Assembly (NCBI RefSeq): GCF_900105335.1
Contig: NZ_LT629770.1
Span: 2,046,001 to 2,110,000, forward strand
From: Microbacterium paraoxydans
GTDB lineage: Bacteria; Actinomycetota; Actinomycetes; Actinomycetales; Microbacteriaceae
Length of the DNA stretch: 64,000 bases
Reading direction: 5' to 3'
Position 1 is the first letter of the stretch; each line of letters starts with the position of its first letter. The notes below the pieces were generated by a model. The model ran no database searches. It was given only the letters and a program-made list of their open reading frames with translations, and was not told the origin of the DNA. Of this stretch, positions 8,364 to 18,054 are shown piece by piece. A program made the translations under genes and the position numbers.

Positions 8364-10199
8364 TCAGCCGATGAGGCTGGGCTGCAGATCGCGGAGCGTC
8401 CGGCGATGCGTCATGCGGGTCACCCCGATCATCGCCAGCAGCAGCGCTCCGACGAGCCAGGCGCCGAGCACCGCCAGGTCCCAGCCCGCGCGGGCGTAGT
8501 CGCCGCCGTACATGAGTTGTCGCATGGCGTCGACGACGTAGCCGAGGGGTAGCACATGGTGCAGCGCGGCCAGTGGGGCGGGCAGCGTCTGCCAGGGGAA
8601 CGTGCCGCCCGCTGTGACGAGCTGCAGCACCATGAGCACGAGGCCGAGGAACTGCCCCACGGAGCCGAGCCAGACGTTGAGGGCGAGGATGATCGCGGCG
8701 AACGTGGCCGAGGCGAACATCATCACCCCGAGCGTGCCGAGCGGATGGTCGAACGTGAAACCGAGCGTCAGCGCCAGGATGCCCATCAACCCGAGCATCT
8801 GCACGGCACCGAGCATCGCCGGGGTCAGCCAGCCCGCCAGCGTGATCCGGATCGGGGAGTGCAGCGCCGTGACGGCGCGACGGGAGATCGGCTTCACGAT
8901 GAGGAACAGCGCGTAGATGCCGATCCACGCGGAGAGGGCGGCGAAGAAGGGGGCGAGGCCCGCGCCGTAGTCCTCGGCGGAGGCGACTTTGTCGCTGGAC
9001 ACCTTCACCGGGTCCGCGATCGTGTCGGCTTGCAGGGAGCGCAGGCCGGGGGTGGAGGCGGGGATCGCCTGCACGCCGTCGGCGAGCCCGTCCCGCAGCT
9101 CCGCGGTACCGGAGGACAGCGTCTGCAGGCCGTCGCGCAGTTGGGCGGCGCCTGAGTTCGCCGCGGCCGCTCCCGTCGCGAGGGTGCCGGCGCCGCCGGC
9201 GAGCTCGCTCGCCCCCGATGCCACGGACGCAGACCCGGCGGCGAGCTGGTCGACCTTCCCGACGGCGTCCTGCACCTGGGCGTTGCCCTCCTCGATCCGG
9301 GCGCCGAGAGGGTCCAGGCGGGCGAGCACCGCATCGATCTCCTCGGGTGCGAGTCCCTGCTCGGTGAGGACGTCGGTGATGTCCGCGCGCACCTGCGGCA
9401 GCGCATTCGTCGCCTCCTGCACCGCGGCTCCGGCCCGATCGGCGACGTCGGCGAGTTGGCGGTTGCCCGCGCTCACCTGCTGGGCACCGTCGGCGAGCGT
9501 CTTGGCGCCGGAGGCGAGTTGTGCCGAGCCATCGGCGAGCTTCGCGGTGCCCTCGGCGAGCGTCGTGCTCCCGGAGGCGGCGCTGCGTGCGCCGTCGACG
9601 AGCTGTGTGGCGCCGTCGGTCGCGGAGATCAGGTTGTCGCGCACGTCGCTGAGGCCCGTCAGCAGTCGCTCCGCGGCCTCGCTGCCGACCATCTCGGCGA
9701 CGGAGCTGCGGATCTTCTCGACGGCCTGCGATCCCATCGACGAGGCGAGGTAGTTGTTCGCGTCGTTGGTCTCCAGCTCGATTCGGGCTTGATGCGGATC
9801 GTCGCCTGCGGCGGAGGTGAGGGCGGCGGAGAAGTCCGAGGGGATCGTCACGGTGAAATCGACCTCGCCGTGGCGCAGCGCATCGGCGGCCTCGTCCTCG
9901 GTCATACGCTGCCAGTCGAAGGCGTTCCCCTCGATGAGGTTCTCCGCCACGTCCTCGCCGTAGTTGACGGTCTCATCGGTCGCCGCTTCCGTGCCGGTCG
10001 TCGGGGCGGGAGCGCCCTCGTCGTCGACCACCAGGGCCACGGGGACCTCGGAGAATTTCGCGTACGGATCCTGGTTCGCCCAGAGGTAGAGGCCGCCGTA
10101 GAGGATCGGCACGCAGATGAGGGCCACGAGGGCGAGGATGCCCATCCGGCTCGCGGTCAGGCGGCGGAGCTCGGCGGCGATCATGGCGGGAACCTTCAT
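8364..10199 (-). CDS. YhgE/Pip family membrane protein (ABC-2-like permease)
   Basis: This 611-residue protein has one N-terminal helix (residues about 20-42), a large presumably extracytoplasmic region, and about five C-terminal helices resembling ABC-2 permeases. The middle region, after residue about 190, is full of short repeats of the type LAxGxxxL, a heptad-like pattern typical of YhgE/Pip proteins. The ATG at 10199 overlaps the stop of the upstream gene (ATGA); the longer open frame upstream is not coding. It is the last gene of a TetR-controlled operon. Relatives act in phage adsorption or as secretion-associated exporters. An efflux role is inferred from context only. Confidence 0.85.
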   Translation of the reverse strand: MKVPAMIAAELRRLTASRMGILALVALICVPILYGGLYLWANQDPYAKFSEVPVALVVDDEGAPAPTTGTEAATDETVNYGEDVAENLIEGNAFDWQRMTEDEAADALRHGEVDFTVTIPSDFSAALTSAAGDDPHQARIELETNDANNYLASSMGSQAVEKIRSSVAEMVGSEAAERLLTGLSDVRDNLISATDGATQLVDGARSAASGSTTLAEGTAKLADGSAQLASGAKTLADGAQQVSAGNRQLADVADRAGAAVQEATNALPQVRADITDVLTEQGLAPEEIDAVLARLDPLGARIEEGNAQVQDAVGKVDQLAAGSASVASGASELAGGAGTLATGAAAANSGAAQLRDGLQTLSSGTAELRDGLADGVQAIPASTPGLRSLQADTIADPVKVSSDKVASAEDYGAGLAPFFAALSAWIGIYALFLIVKPISRRAVTALHSPIRITLAGWLTPAMLGAVQMLGLMGILALTLGFTFDHPLGTLGVMMFASATFAAIILALNVWLGSVGQFLGLVLMVLQLVTAGGTFPWQTLPAPLAALHHVLPLGYVVDAMRQLMYGGDYARAGWDLAVLGAWLVGALLLAMIGVTRMTHRRTLRDLQPSLIG

Positions 10200-10993
10200 C
10201 GCGCTTCTCCTTCCTCGTCGGTCGTGGGTTCGTCGTCGGTCGTGGGGTCGTCTTCGGTCGTGGGGTCGTCTTCGGTCGTGGGTTCGTCTTCGGTCGCTGG
10301 TTCGTCCGGCGCGGGTTCGCTCTCCTCGGGATCGTCGGTCGCTTCCGGACGCTCGAGCACCAGAGGCTCGATCGGTCCGGACGCGTTGATCGCATCGAAC
10401 TCGTGCATGCGCTCGAGGGCGACGGCGGCGGAACCGCCGACGATCACGAGCATCGCGTACCCGCGGTCCGCGAACTCGGCCGCGATGCGCCACCATCCGT
10501 CCGGGCTGCCGCCGTGACGATCCGGGGCGACGAGCACGATGCCCTCGACGCCCTCGCGGAGCACGGCGAGCTCGCACAGGATGCGCACGCGGGCGGCCGG
10601 GTCGACCGAGCCGATGGGGACGGAGGCGAGCTCCTGGTATCCGACCCGCCCGAGCCAGCGGCGAGCGTGAAGCGGGGTCGCGCCACGTCCGGCGAACATC
10701 AGCTCCTCGCCGACCACCCCGGCGAGGGTGATGTCCGGGTGCGGATCGCTGACGTCCGGGGCGTCCACGAGGGCGACGCGGCGGCGCAGCTCCTTCGGAC
10801 TCGCCGCCGCATCGATCGTGACGCGGCCCGTGTCCGGACGCATCCGCCCGCTCGCGATGAGGCCGAGCACGGTCGGCCGCTGCTCGGTCTCCGCGAGCGC
10901 GTAGCGGACGGCGCCGGAGTGGAACTCGAGACTCATGGACGGAAGCGCCTGGCCGGCGCGGCCCTTGCTGACGCCGTTCAGTGTGATCCTCAT
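10196..10993 (-). CDS. Degenerate ABC-ATPase-like protein with acidic repeat tail
   Basis: This 265-residue protein follows the layout of an ABC nucleotide-binding domain but lacks its catalytic motifs. The N-terminus (MRITLNGVSKG) and the RPDTGRVTID strand match ABC folds. The Walker A loop is replaced by ALAETEQRPTVLGLI with no GxGKST. The LSGGQ region reads SVDPAARVRILCE. The Walker B end reads VLVAPDRHG in place of a DEP. Residues from about 217 on are an Asp/Glu/Thr/Pro tail built from 6-residue repeats. It sits between the TetR gene and the YhgE/Pip gene with ATGA overlaps on both sides, so it is probably a non-hydrolysing partner of that membrane protein. Confidence 0.75.
   Translation of the reverse strand: MRITLNGVSKGRAGQALPSMSLEFHSGAVRYALAETEQRPTVLGLIASGRMRPDTGRVTIDAAASPKELRRRVALVDAPDVSDPHPDITLAGVVGEELMFAGRGATPLHARRWLGRVGYQELASVPIGSVDPAARVRILCELAVLREGVEGIVLVAPDRHGGSPDGWWRIAAEFADRGYAMLVIVGGSAAVALERMHEFDAINASGPIEPLVLERPEATDDPEESEPAPDEPATEDEPTTEDDPTTEDDPTTDDEPTTDEEGEAR
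10220..10309 (-). repeat. 18-bp tandem repeat, five units, in-frame
   Basis: Five near-identical 18-bp units encode the repeated acidic tail (TTEDDP/TTDDEP type) of the ABC-like protein. The unit is a multiple of three, so changes in copy number would alter tail length without a frameshift. Confidence 0.85.
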
Positions 10994-11616
10994 GCGCGGA
11001 CCTCCTCATGGTCGGCGGCGATGTCCGGATGGGCGCTCAGCAGTTCGTCCGCCTCGCGCCAGGAGAGTCCGGCGATGCTGAGCACGGCCCGGACCGCGAG
11101 GTCCTCGGCGCCGCTGCTCTGCACGTCGGTGCGGGAGACGACGGTGCGCGCCATCTCCTCGATCAGTCGGGCGAGCGTGGGGCCGGCGAGGTCCGTCCGG
11201 AAGCTGCCGTCCTGCTGCCCCCTTCGCACGAGGGCGGCGACACTCCGGCGCAGCGGCGCCAGGGCGGCGGCGGTGTGCTCCACGTGCGCCTCGTCGAGGG
11301 CGAGCGCGGCGGCGACCTGGATGTGCGCCGCCTCCTCCCAGAGCCGGGCGGCCAGTCGGGCCAGGGCGAGGCGGGCGTCCGGCTCGTCGATGGAGGCCGC
11401 GATGGCGTTGAAGCGCTGGGCGCCGGTGGAGACGAGCTCCCGGATCAGGGCGTCCCGATCCTCGAAGTGCCCGTAGAGGGTGCGGCGGGACAGGCCCGCG
11501 GCCCTGGCTATCGCGTCGAGGGAGGCGTGCGGGTCGGTGGCGAGGGCGCTGCGGGCGGCGGACAGGATGCCGGCGCGGTTCTCCGCGGCGTCGCGACGAA
11601 GGGCGCGAGTGGTCAT
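10990..11616 (-). CDS. TetR family transcriptional regulator
   Basis: This is a 208-residue one-component repressor. The N-terminal helix-turn-helix reads SLDAIARAAGLSRRTLYGHFEDRDALI, typical of TetR proteins, and the rest is a variable helical ligand-binding domain. The start at 11616 was preferred to the ATG at 11664 because it gives the usual short arm before the DNA-binding domain, and because a promoter and dyad lie just upstream. It is the first gene of an operon with the ABC-like and YhgE/Pip genes, which it most likely autoregulates. Confidence 0.9.
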   Translation of the reverse strand: MTTRALRRDAAENRAGILSAARSALATDPHASLDAIARAAGLSRRTLYGHFEDRDALIRELVSTGAQRFNAIAASIDEPDARLALARLAARLWEEAAHIQVAAALALDEAHVEHTAAALAPLRRSVAALVRRGQQDGSFRTDLAGPTLARLIEEMARTVVSRTDVQSSGAEDLAVRAVLSIAGLSWREADELLSAHPDIAADHEEVRA

Positions 11617-11622
11617 CCGTCC

Positions 11623-11651
11623 ATGGTAATAACATGCACAGAGCTGTGCAA
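11623..11651 (-). promoter_or_regulatory. Promoter with TetR-type operator; likely leaderless start
   Basis: On the minus strand TTGCAC (11646-11651) and TACCAT (11623-11628) are spaced by 17 bp. The perfect dyad TGCACAG-AG-CTGTGCA (11635-11650) covers the -35 and spacer. Transcription would begin at about 11616, the A of the start codon, and no Shine-Dalgarno sequence is visible. It fits autorepression by the TetR protein. Confidence 0.6.
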
Positions 11652-11817
11652 GATAATTCAGCAACCTCGCAGTGTGCTGCTCCCGCGGCCGGCCGTCGGG
11701 TCTCCTCAGGGGTGCACCGTGGTATGTTACGCGTCGCGCTTCGGCGCATTCTCAGAGGAGAGACCGGTCCGGACCGGGACTCCGGCGGGATCGGTCCTGG
11801 AACGGCGGGGGGACGCC

Positions 11818-12522
11818 ATGATCGAGAAGAAGAACGACGTGCATGCCGGGAGCGGGGCACCGGCGGGGGATCGGCACGGTGGTCTGCAGGGCAGGCTGAC
11901 CGATGCGATCGTCTCGGGCGCGCTCGCTCCGGGGACACGGGTGGACGAGCGCGGGCTCGCGGCCGCCTTCGGTGCCGGGCCGGCAGAGGTCCTCCGGGCC
12001 CTGGACGGCCTCGCCGCCGCCGGCCTCATCGCGGTGCGCCGCGACGGCACACGGTGGGTGACCGCGCTCGATGGCGACCGGGCGCGCGATGTGGTGGCTC
12101 TGTTCGGCGACGTCTGGATCGGCTCGGTCCGGCGCACGATGGCGCTGCTCCGCACCGACGACCTCGCGTATCTCGACGAGCTCGTCGACGATGTGGCGCT
12201 GGCGGTGCGGTGGCGGGACGGCTCGGCCTTCGGCAGCGGCCTGCGCGCTCTCGCCGTCGCATTCGCCCGGATCGAGGGCAACACGGAGCGGGCTGAGCTC
12301 GTCGGGAGTCTCGGGACGCTTCTCGAGTGCGTCGCCCGTCGTGCCGGGAGCGTCTTCGACTGGTCGGATGTGCGTACGTCGGTCGCCCGGATCGCCGTGG
12401 TGCTCGCCGAACGCGACGCCACGGCGATGCGCACCGCCCTCATGGACCTGTTCGACGATGTGCTGCCGGGAATCGTGGACCGTGCGGTGACGCCGGCTCT
12501 CCCGCTCGCCGCGGCGTCCTGA
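11818..12522 (+). CDS. GntR-like transcriptional regulator (winged helix plus FCD-like helical domain)
   Basis: This is a 234-residue regulator. Residues about 20-80 resemble a GntR winged helix, with LQGRLTDAIVSGALAPGTRVDERGLAAAFGAGPAEVLRALDGL split over helix and recognition helix. The remainder is an alpha-helical domain like FCD effector domains, though the metal-binding His residues of that family are not evident. The ATG at 11818 follows a GGGGGG-type ribosome site; longer upstream frames run into the TetR promoter and are rejected. It is convergent with argG. Its target and ligand are unknown. Confidence 0.75.
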   Translation: MIEKKNDVHAGSGAPAGDRHGGLQGRLTDAIVSGALAPGTRVDERGLAAAFGAGPAEVLRALDGLAAAGLIAVRRDGTRWVTALDGDRARDVVALFGDVWIGSVRRTMALLRTDDLAYLDELVDDVALAVRWRDGSAFGSGLRALAVAFARIEGNTERAELVGSLGTLLECVARRAGSVFDWSDVRTSVARIAVVLAERDATAMRTALMDLFDDVLPGIVDRAVTPALPLAAAS

Positions 12523-12528
12523 TCGCCG

Positions 12529-12559
12529 GACGCGCGCCCCGGTGACCCCGGCGCCCGTC
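12529..12559. terminator. Hairpin between gntR-like gene and argG
   Basis: Arms GACGCGCGCC and GGCGCCCGTC pair at nine of ten positions in the 45-bp gap between two convergent genes. It probably ends transcription in both directions. Confidence 0.5.
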
Positions 12560-12567
12560 CCGTGTGC

Positions 12568-14836
<2,269 letters not shown>

Positions 14837-14857
14837 ACGGATCGAGGGGGTTGCGGC

Positions 14858-15265
14858 TCAGACGCCGCCGGTGCGGGCGTCGCGACGGACGCTGCGGCCG
14901 GTGATGCGCTCGATACGGAACGACAGCGGGAGGTCCCGGTCGTCTCCGGCCCACGGGTGCACCCGCGCAGCCGCCCCGGCAGCGTCCTCCTCGGGCACCT
15001 GCGACAGGACACCGTGCATCAGCACGCTCCACCCCAGGCCGCCGATCGGATCGTGGTAGTCGACCTCGAACGAGACCTCGGCCGACTCGCGGGAGAGCGT
15101 CGCCAGGTGGCCGTCCGGTGACGTGCGCAGGAGCAGCTCGTGCCCCGAGACGACGAAGTTCACCGGATGGATCTGTACCAGGCCCTCGTCGACGAATCCG
15201 ATGCGGCCCACCGTGGTGGTCGCCAGCAACTCGTAGGACTGCTGCTCGTCGAGTTCGTGGATCAT
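14858..15265 (-). CDS. Pyridoxamine 5'-phosphate oxidase-fold family protein
   Basis: This is a 135-residue small split-barrel flavin-binding-type protein. The pattern SYELLATTTVGRIGFVDEGLVQIHPVNFVV is typical of the PPOX class found widely in actinobacteria, which includes nitroreductase-like and F420-binding members. The catalytic substrate is unknown. It stands alone, convergent with the ZIP-like gene. Confidence 0.8.
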   Translation of the reverse strand: MIHELDEQQSYELLATTTVGRIGFVDEGLVQIHPVNFVVSGHELLLRTSPDGHLATLSRESAEVSFEVDYHDPIGGLGWSVLMHGVLSQVPEEDAAGAAARVHPWAGDDRDLPLSFRIERITGRSVRRDARTGGV

Positions 15266-15352
15266 GCGGACACTCCCTCCCCCTGTGCCGCCAGTGTAGC
15301 CACGGCGCCGCAGATCATCGAGGGCGCCCGACCGGAATCACCCGGTGAGGTG

Positions 15353-16051
15353 TCAGGACGACCATGCCTCCAGCTCGGCGGTGAGCGCAGCGAGGTACGC
15401 GGGAGGGCCGGCTTCCGCGAACCACAGCCACAGCTCCGCAGCGATCACCGGGTACCACGCGCGGACACGGTCGGGATCGGCGCCGTAGCCATCGATGAGC
15501 GCCCGCTCGGACCGCGGGTCCTTCCTGGCGGCTCCCCACGCGGCTCGGGCGAGCTCCCGCAGCGGGTCGCCGCAGTGCGCCGCCTCCCAGTCGACGACCC
15601 CGGAGACACGTCCGTGCTGCGCGAGCAGGTTGCCGTCGGTCCAGTCGCCGTGGCAGAAGACGACCCCGGACGACGGCGGGATGCGCAGCGGGAGGCGAGG
15701 CCCGCCGGCGGCGCGGTACCGCTCGATGATCGTCGCATCGTCGGGTGCGGGAAGGAGGTCGTCCGGAGCGGCGAGCCGATGCAGGGCACGGAGCAGGGGC
15801 GCTGATGCCCCGAGGCCCGCGAGCCGGGCCTCGGCGTCGGCGTCGTCGAGGCGGGCGCCGGGGAGCTCCGTCATGAGGATCGCGCCCGGCCGCTCCTCGA
15901 CCACCTCGGGTACCGGGAGTCCGGAGCCGACGAGACCGCGGAGGGCCCGAAGCTCGTTCTGGTGCCGTGCCGGATCGGCGAGGCGCTTCTCGACCAGCCG
16001 TCGTCCGCCGCGCTCGACGAGCCGCACCGCGCCGACCGCTCCCTGCCTCAT
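15353..16051 (-). CDS. Aminoglycoside phosphotransferase-fold kinase
   Basis: This 232-residue protein has the APH/choline-kinase fold. The catalytic loop reads CHGDWTDGNLLAQ and the metal-binding motif VVDWEAAHCGDP, so both conserved Asp residues are present. Such proteins phosphorylate aminoglycosides, choline, fructosamine or unknown small molecules. Nothing nearby identifies the substrate, and resistance should not be assumed. The gene ends 87 bp from the start of the PPOX-fold gene on the same strand. Confidence 0.8.
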   Translation of the reverse strand: MRQGAVGAVRLVERGGRRLVEKRLADPARHQNELRALRGLVGSGLPVPEVVEERPGAILMTELPGARLDDADAEARLAGLGASAPLLRALHRLAAPDDLLPAPDDATIIERYRAAGGPRLPLRIPPSSGVVFCHGDWTDGNLLAQHGRVSGVVDWEAAHCGDPLRELARAAWGAARKDPRSERALIDGYGADPDRVRAWYPVIAAELWLWFAEAGPPAYLAALTAELEAWSS

Positions 16052-16078
16052 CCCGTCATCCTCGCACCGGGCGGGTGA

Positions 16079-17179
16079 TCACTCGAAGCCGGGGTAGTCC
16101 TGCAGCCGCTTCTCGAACTCCGCGCGGTCGGCCTCGCTCAACACCTTGCCGGCGATGACCACGAGCTGGAGCCCCTCGACCGGCTCGCCCGTGCGTGCGC
16201 TCTGTGCCTCCCGCGACGCGCGGAAGCCGCCGTCGGCATCGTTCGACAGATCGTAGATGTTCGCGTAGAAGCGCAAGGGATCGGGGTAGTTCTCCGTGTA
16301 GTACTCCCATGTCGTCTGCGTGCGCGGGTCGTCGCTGCCGTAGAGCTTGGCGATCATGGACGGGTCGATGCCGGAGTTCGCGGGGTCGTTGAACGAGTAC
16401 AGGTTCCACAGGCCGTGCGCCGCCACCACCTCGTCGATCGCGGCCATCACCTCGAGCTTGCGCGCGTAGCCCTGCACGGGCTGCTCGGTCGCCCAGGCCG
16501 CGGACGTGTACTCGGACAGCATCGACTCCCCGCCGTAGCCGTTGCGCTCCGGCCGGATGTCCTCGTCACCCACCTGAACCCACGTGAACCCGAAGTCGGC
16601 GGAGAGCCGCTCCCGGATGTCCGTGAAGAGAGCGTCGGCCTCGGCGCGCACCTCCTCCATGGACTGCTGGGTGAGCGCTTCCTGCGGGGCCGTGCCCTTG
16701 ATGCCCGGGTAGGCCTCCGCGTGCCGCTGTTCCGCGGTCTTCACGCCTTCGTAGTTGCCGGATGCCGAGGTGCGCAGCGCGCTGAGCGCCCCGACGGTCG
16801 CGACGTTGAACAAGATGGTGAGAACGAGGGCGACGATGCCCAGGCGGCGCCCGCCGGTGGTGACGAGTGCGGCGACGATCACGCCGAGCACCAAGAGCTG
16901 CAGTGTGATCATCGTCACGCCGTACAGCAGGTCGGTGCCGCCGACCACGAGCGTGCCGAACAGGATCAGGACGAAGAGGATCGCGGCCACCAGGGCGATC
17001 CAGCCGAGGGCGTTCGCCGCTGGTTTCTTCTCCTGGGGCGGCAGCGGGGAGAGGACGGGCCGCGTGGGACCGATCTGCTGCTGCCGCCGGGCGCCGCGAT
17101 AGCCCCCGGGCGGCGGGACGGGTGGGGCGCCCTCGGTGCCGCCGACATACCGGGCGCGCTGTCGCTCGTGATCGCTCAC
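16079..17179 (-). CDS. Hypothetical membrane protein at the end of the aerotolerance-type cluster
   Basis: This 366-residue protein has a Pro/Gly-rich cytoplasmic N-terminus (residues 1-55), three hydrophobic helices at about 60-150 (including LGWIALVAAILFVLILFGTLV), and a long extracytoplasmic domain with many aromatic and acidic residues. No family is recognised. It starts with GTG, overlapping the stop of the TPR gene (GTGA), so the two are co-translated. Its position after a MoxR/vWA/TPR gene set suggests a role in the same envelope process, but that is inference. Confidence 0.65.
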   Translation of the reverse strand: MSDHERQRARYVGGTEGAPPVPPPGGYRGARRQQQIGPTRPVLSPLPPQEKKPAANALGWIALVAAILFVLILFGTLVVGGTDLLYGVTMITLQLLVLGVIVAALVTTGGRRLGIVALVLTILFNVATVGALSALRTSASGNYEGVKTAEQRHAEAYPGIKGTAPQEALTQQSMEEVRAEADALFTDIRERLSADFGFTWVQVGDEDIRPERNGYGGESMLSEYTSAAWATEQPVQGYARKLEVMAAIDEVVAAHGLWNLYSFNDPANSGIDPSMIAKLYGSDDPRTQTTWEYYTENYPDPLRFYANIYDLSNDADGGFRASREAQSARTGEPVEGLQLVVIAGKVLSEADRAEFEKRLQDYPGFE

Positions 17180-17928
17180 CACGGCTTGTCCGCTCCGGTG
17201 CCGCCGGGTTCGTCGCCCTGCTGCTGATCGCGTTCCTGCGTCCCCTGCTCGAGCTTGTCCTGGAGATCCTGCAGCTTGTCCTCGGACGGCTGCGGCTCCT
17301 CCTGCTGTTCCTGCTCCTCCTGGGGCTGCTGTTGTTGCTCCTGCTCCTGCTGCTTCTGCTTGAGGCGGTCCTCGGTGCTGTCGAGGGTGTCCGCCATGTC
17401 GCGCTCGGGATCGGGGGACTGCTGCTGCGCCTCTTCGCTGTGGCACTCCTCCGGGGTCTCGACGGTGACAGTCAGCGCCTCGCCGTAGAGAGCTGTCGCG
17501 GCGGCGCCGTCTCCCTCGGCCCTGGCGGCATCGCCCATCCGCTCGATGACGAGGGCGAGGTTGATCCGGACCGGGCACACCTCGAGCCCGGTCGCGAGGT
17601 CGAGTGAGCGCTCCAGCTCCGCGCGGGCGGCAGGGAGCTCCTCGGCGCCGGCCATCGCGGTGCCGATGTTGTACGGCGCCTTGTACGGCTCGAACCAGTT
17701 CAGGACGTCCTGTCCGCGCGCCGAGGCCGCGGAGCCGGCGAAGTCGTCGACGACGTACGCGGTGATGGCCTGGTGGGCGAACGCGTACATGCTCAGCAGC
17801 TTGCCCACGAAGAGCAGGGCGGCGAGGGTGAGCGGGATCGTCCCGATCGCGACCCAGCGGCGGATGAGGCGCCGACGGCGGTTCGAGCGGAGGAGGGCTG
17901 CGGCGGCGTCGTCCTGCGCAAGCGTCAC
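17176..17928 (-). CDS. TPR-like membrane protein with Gln/Glu-rich tail (aerotolerance operon type)
   Basis: This protein has a transmembrane helix near residues 20-45, a tetratricopeptide-like helical region (about 70-150, with PYNIGTAMAGAEELPAARAELE), and a low-complexity Gln/Glu tail of about 80 residues likely to be coiled or disordered. I chose the GTG at 17928 because GGAGGAGGT precedes it by five bases; an in-frame start at 17964 would add 12 residues. TPR proteins of this kind usually close MoxR-DUF58-vWA operons. Here it is separated from them by the secreted-protein gene and its terminator, so it needs its own promoter. Confidence 0.75.
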   Translation of the reverse strand: MTLAQDDAAAALLRSNRRRRLIRRWVAIGTIPLTLAALLFVGKLLSMYAFAHQAITAYVVDDFAGSAASARGQDVLNWFEPYKAPYNIGTAMAGAEELPAARAELERSLDLATGLEVCPVRINLALVIERMGDAARAEGDGAAATALYGEALTVTVETPEECHSEEAQQQSPDPERDMADTLDSTEDRLKQKQQEQEQQQQPQEEQEQQEEPQPSEDKLQDLQDKLEQGTQERDQQQGDEPGGTGADKPW

Positions 17929-18000
17929 GACCCACCTCCTCCCCTGTCGTCGGCGTCTGAACATCCTATCCGCGACGGTCCGTCCGGGCTGGCGTGTGCG

Positions 18001-18034
18001 ACGAACGCCGGCCCCGATCGAGGCCGGCGTTCGT
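18001..18034 (-). terminator. Terminator of the secreted PKD-protein gene
   Basis: Perfect 13-bp arms (ACGAACGCCGGCC and complement) enclose an 8-nt loop, 20 bp past the stop of the large secreted-protein gene. It should isolate that gene from the downstream TPR gene. Confidence 0.75.
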
Positions 18035-18054
18035 GACGGGGAGTGCCCGTCCGG

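Noticed and set aside
10220..10309. CRISPR-like or iteron-like repeats
   Set aside because: They are an in-frame coding repeat with no spacers and no replication genes nearby.
15353..16051. Aminoglycoside resistance gene
   Set aside because: Only the general APH kinase fold is visible; nothing supports drug phosphorylation.
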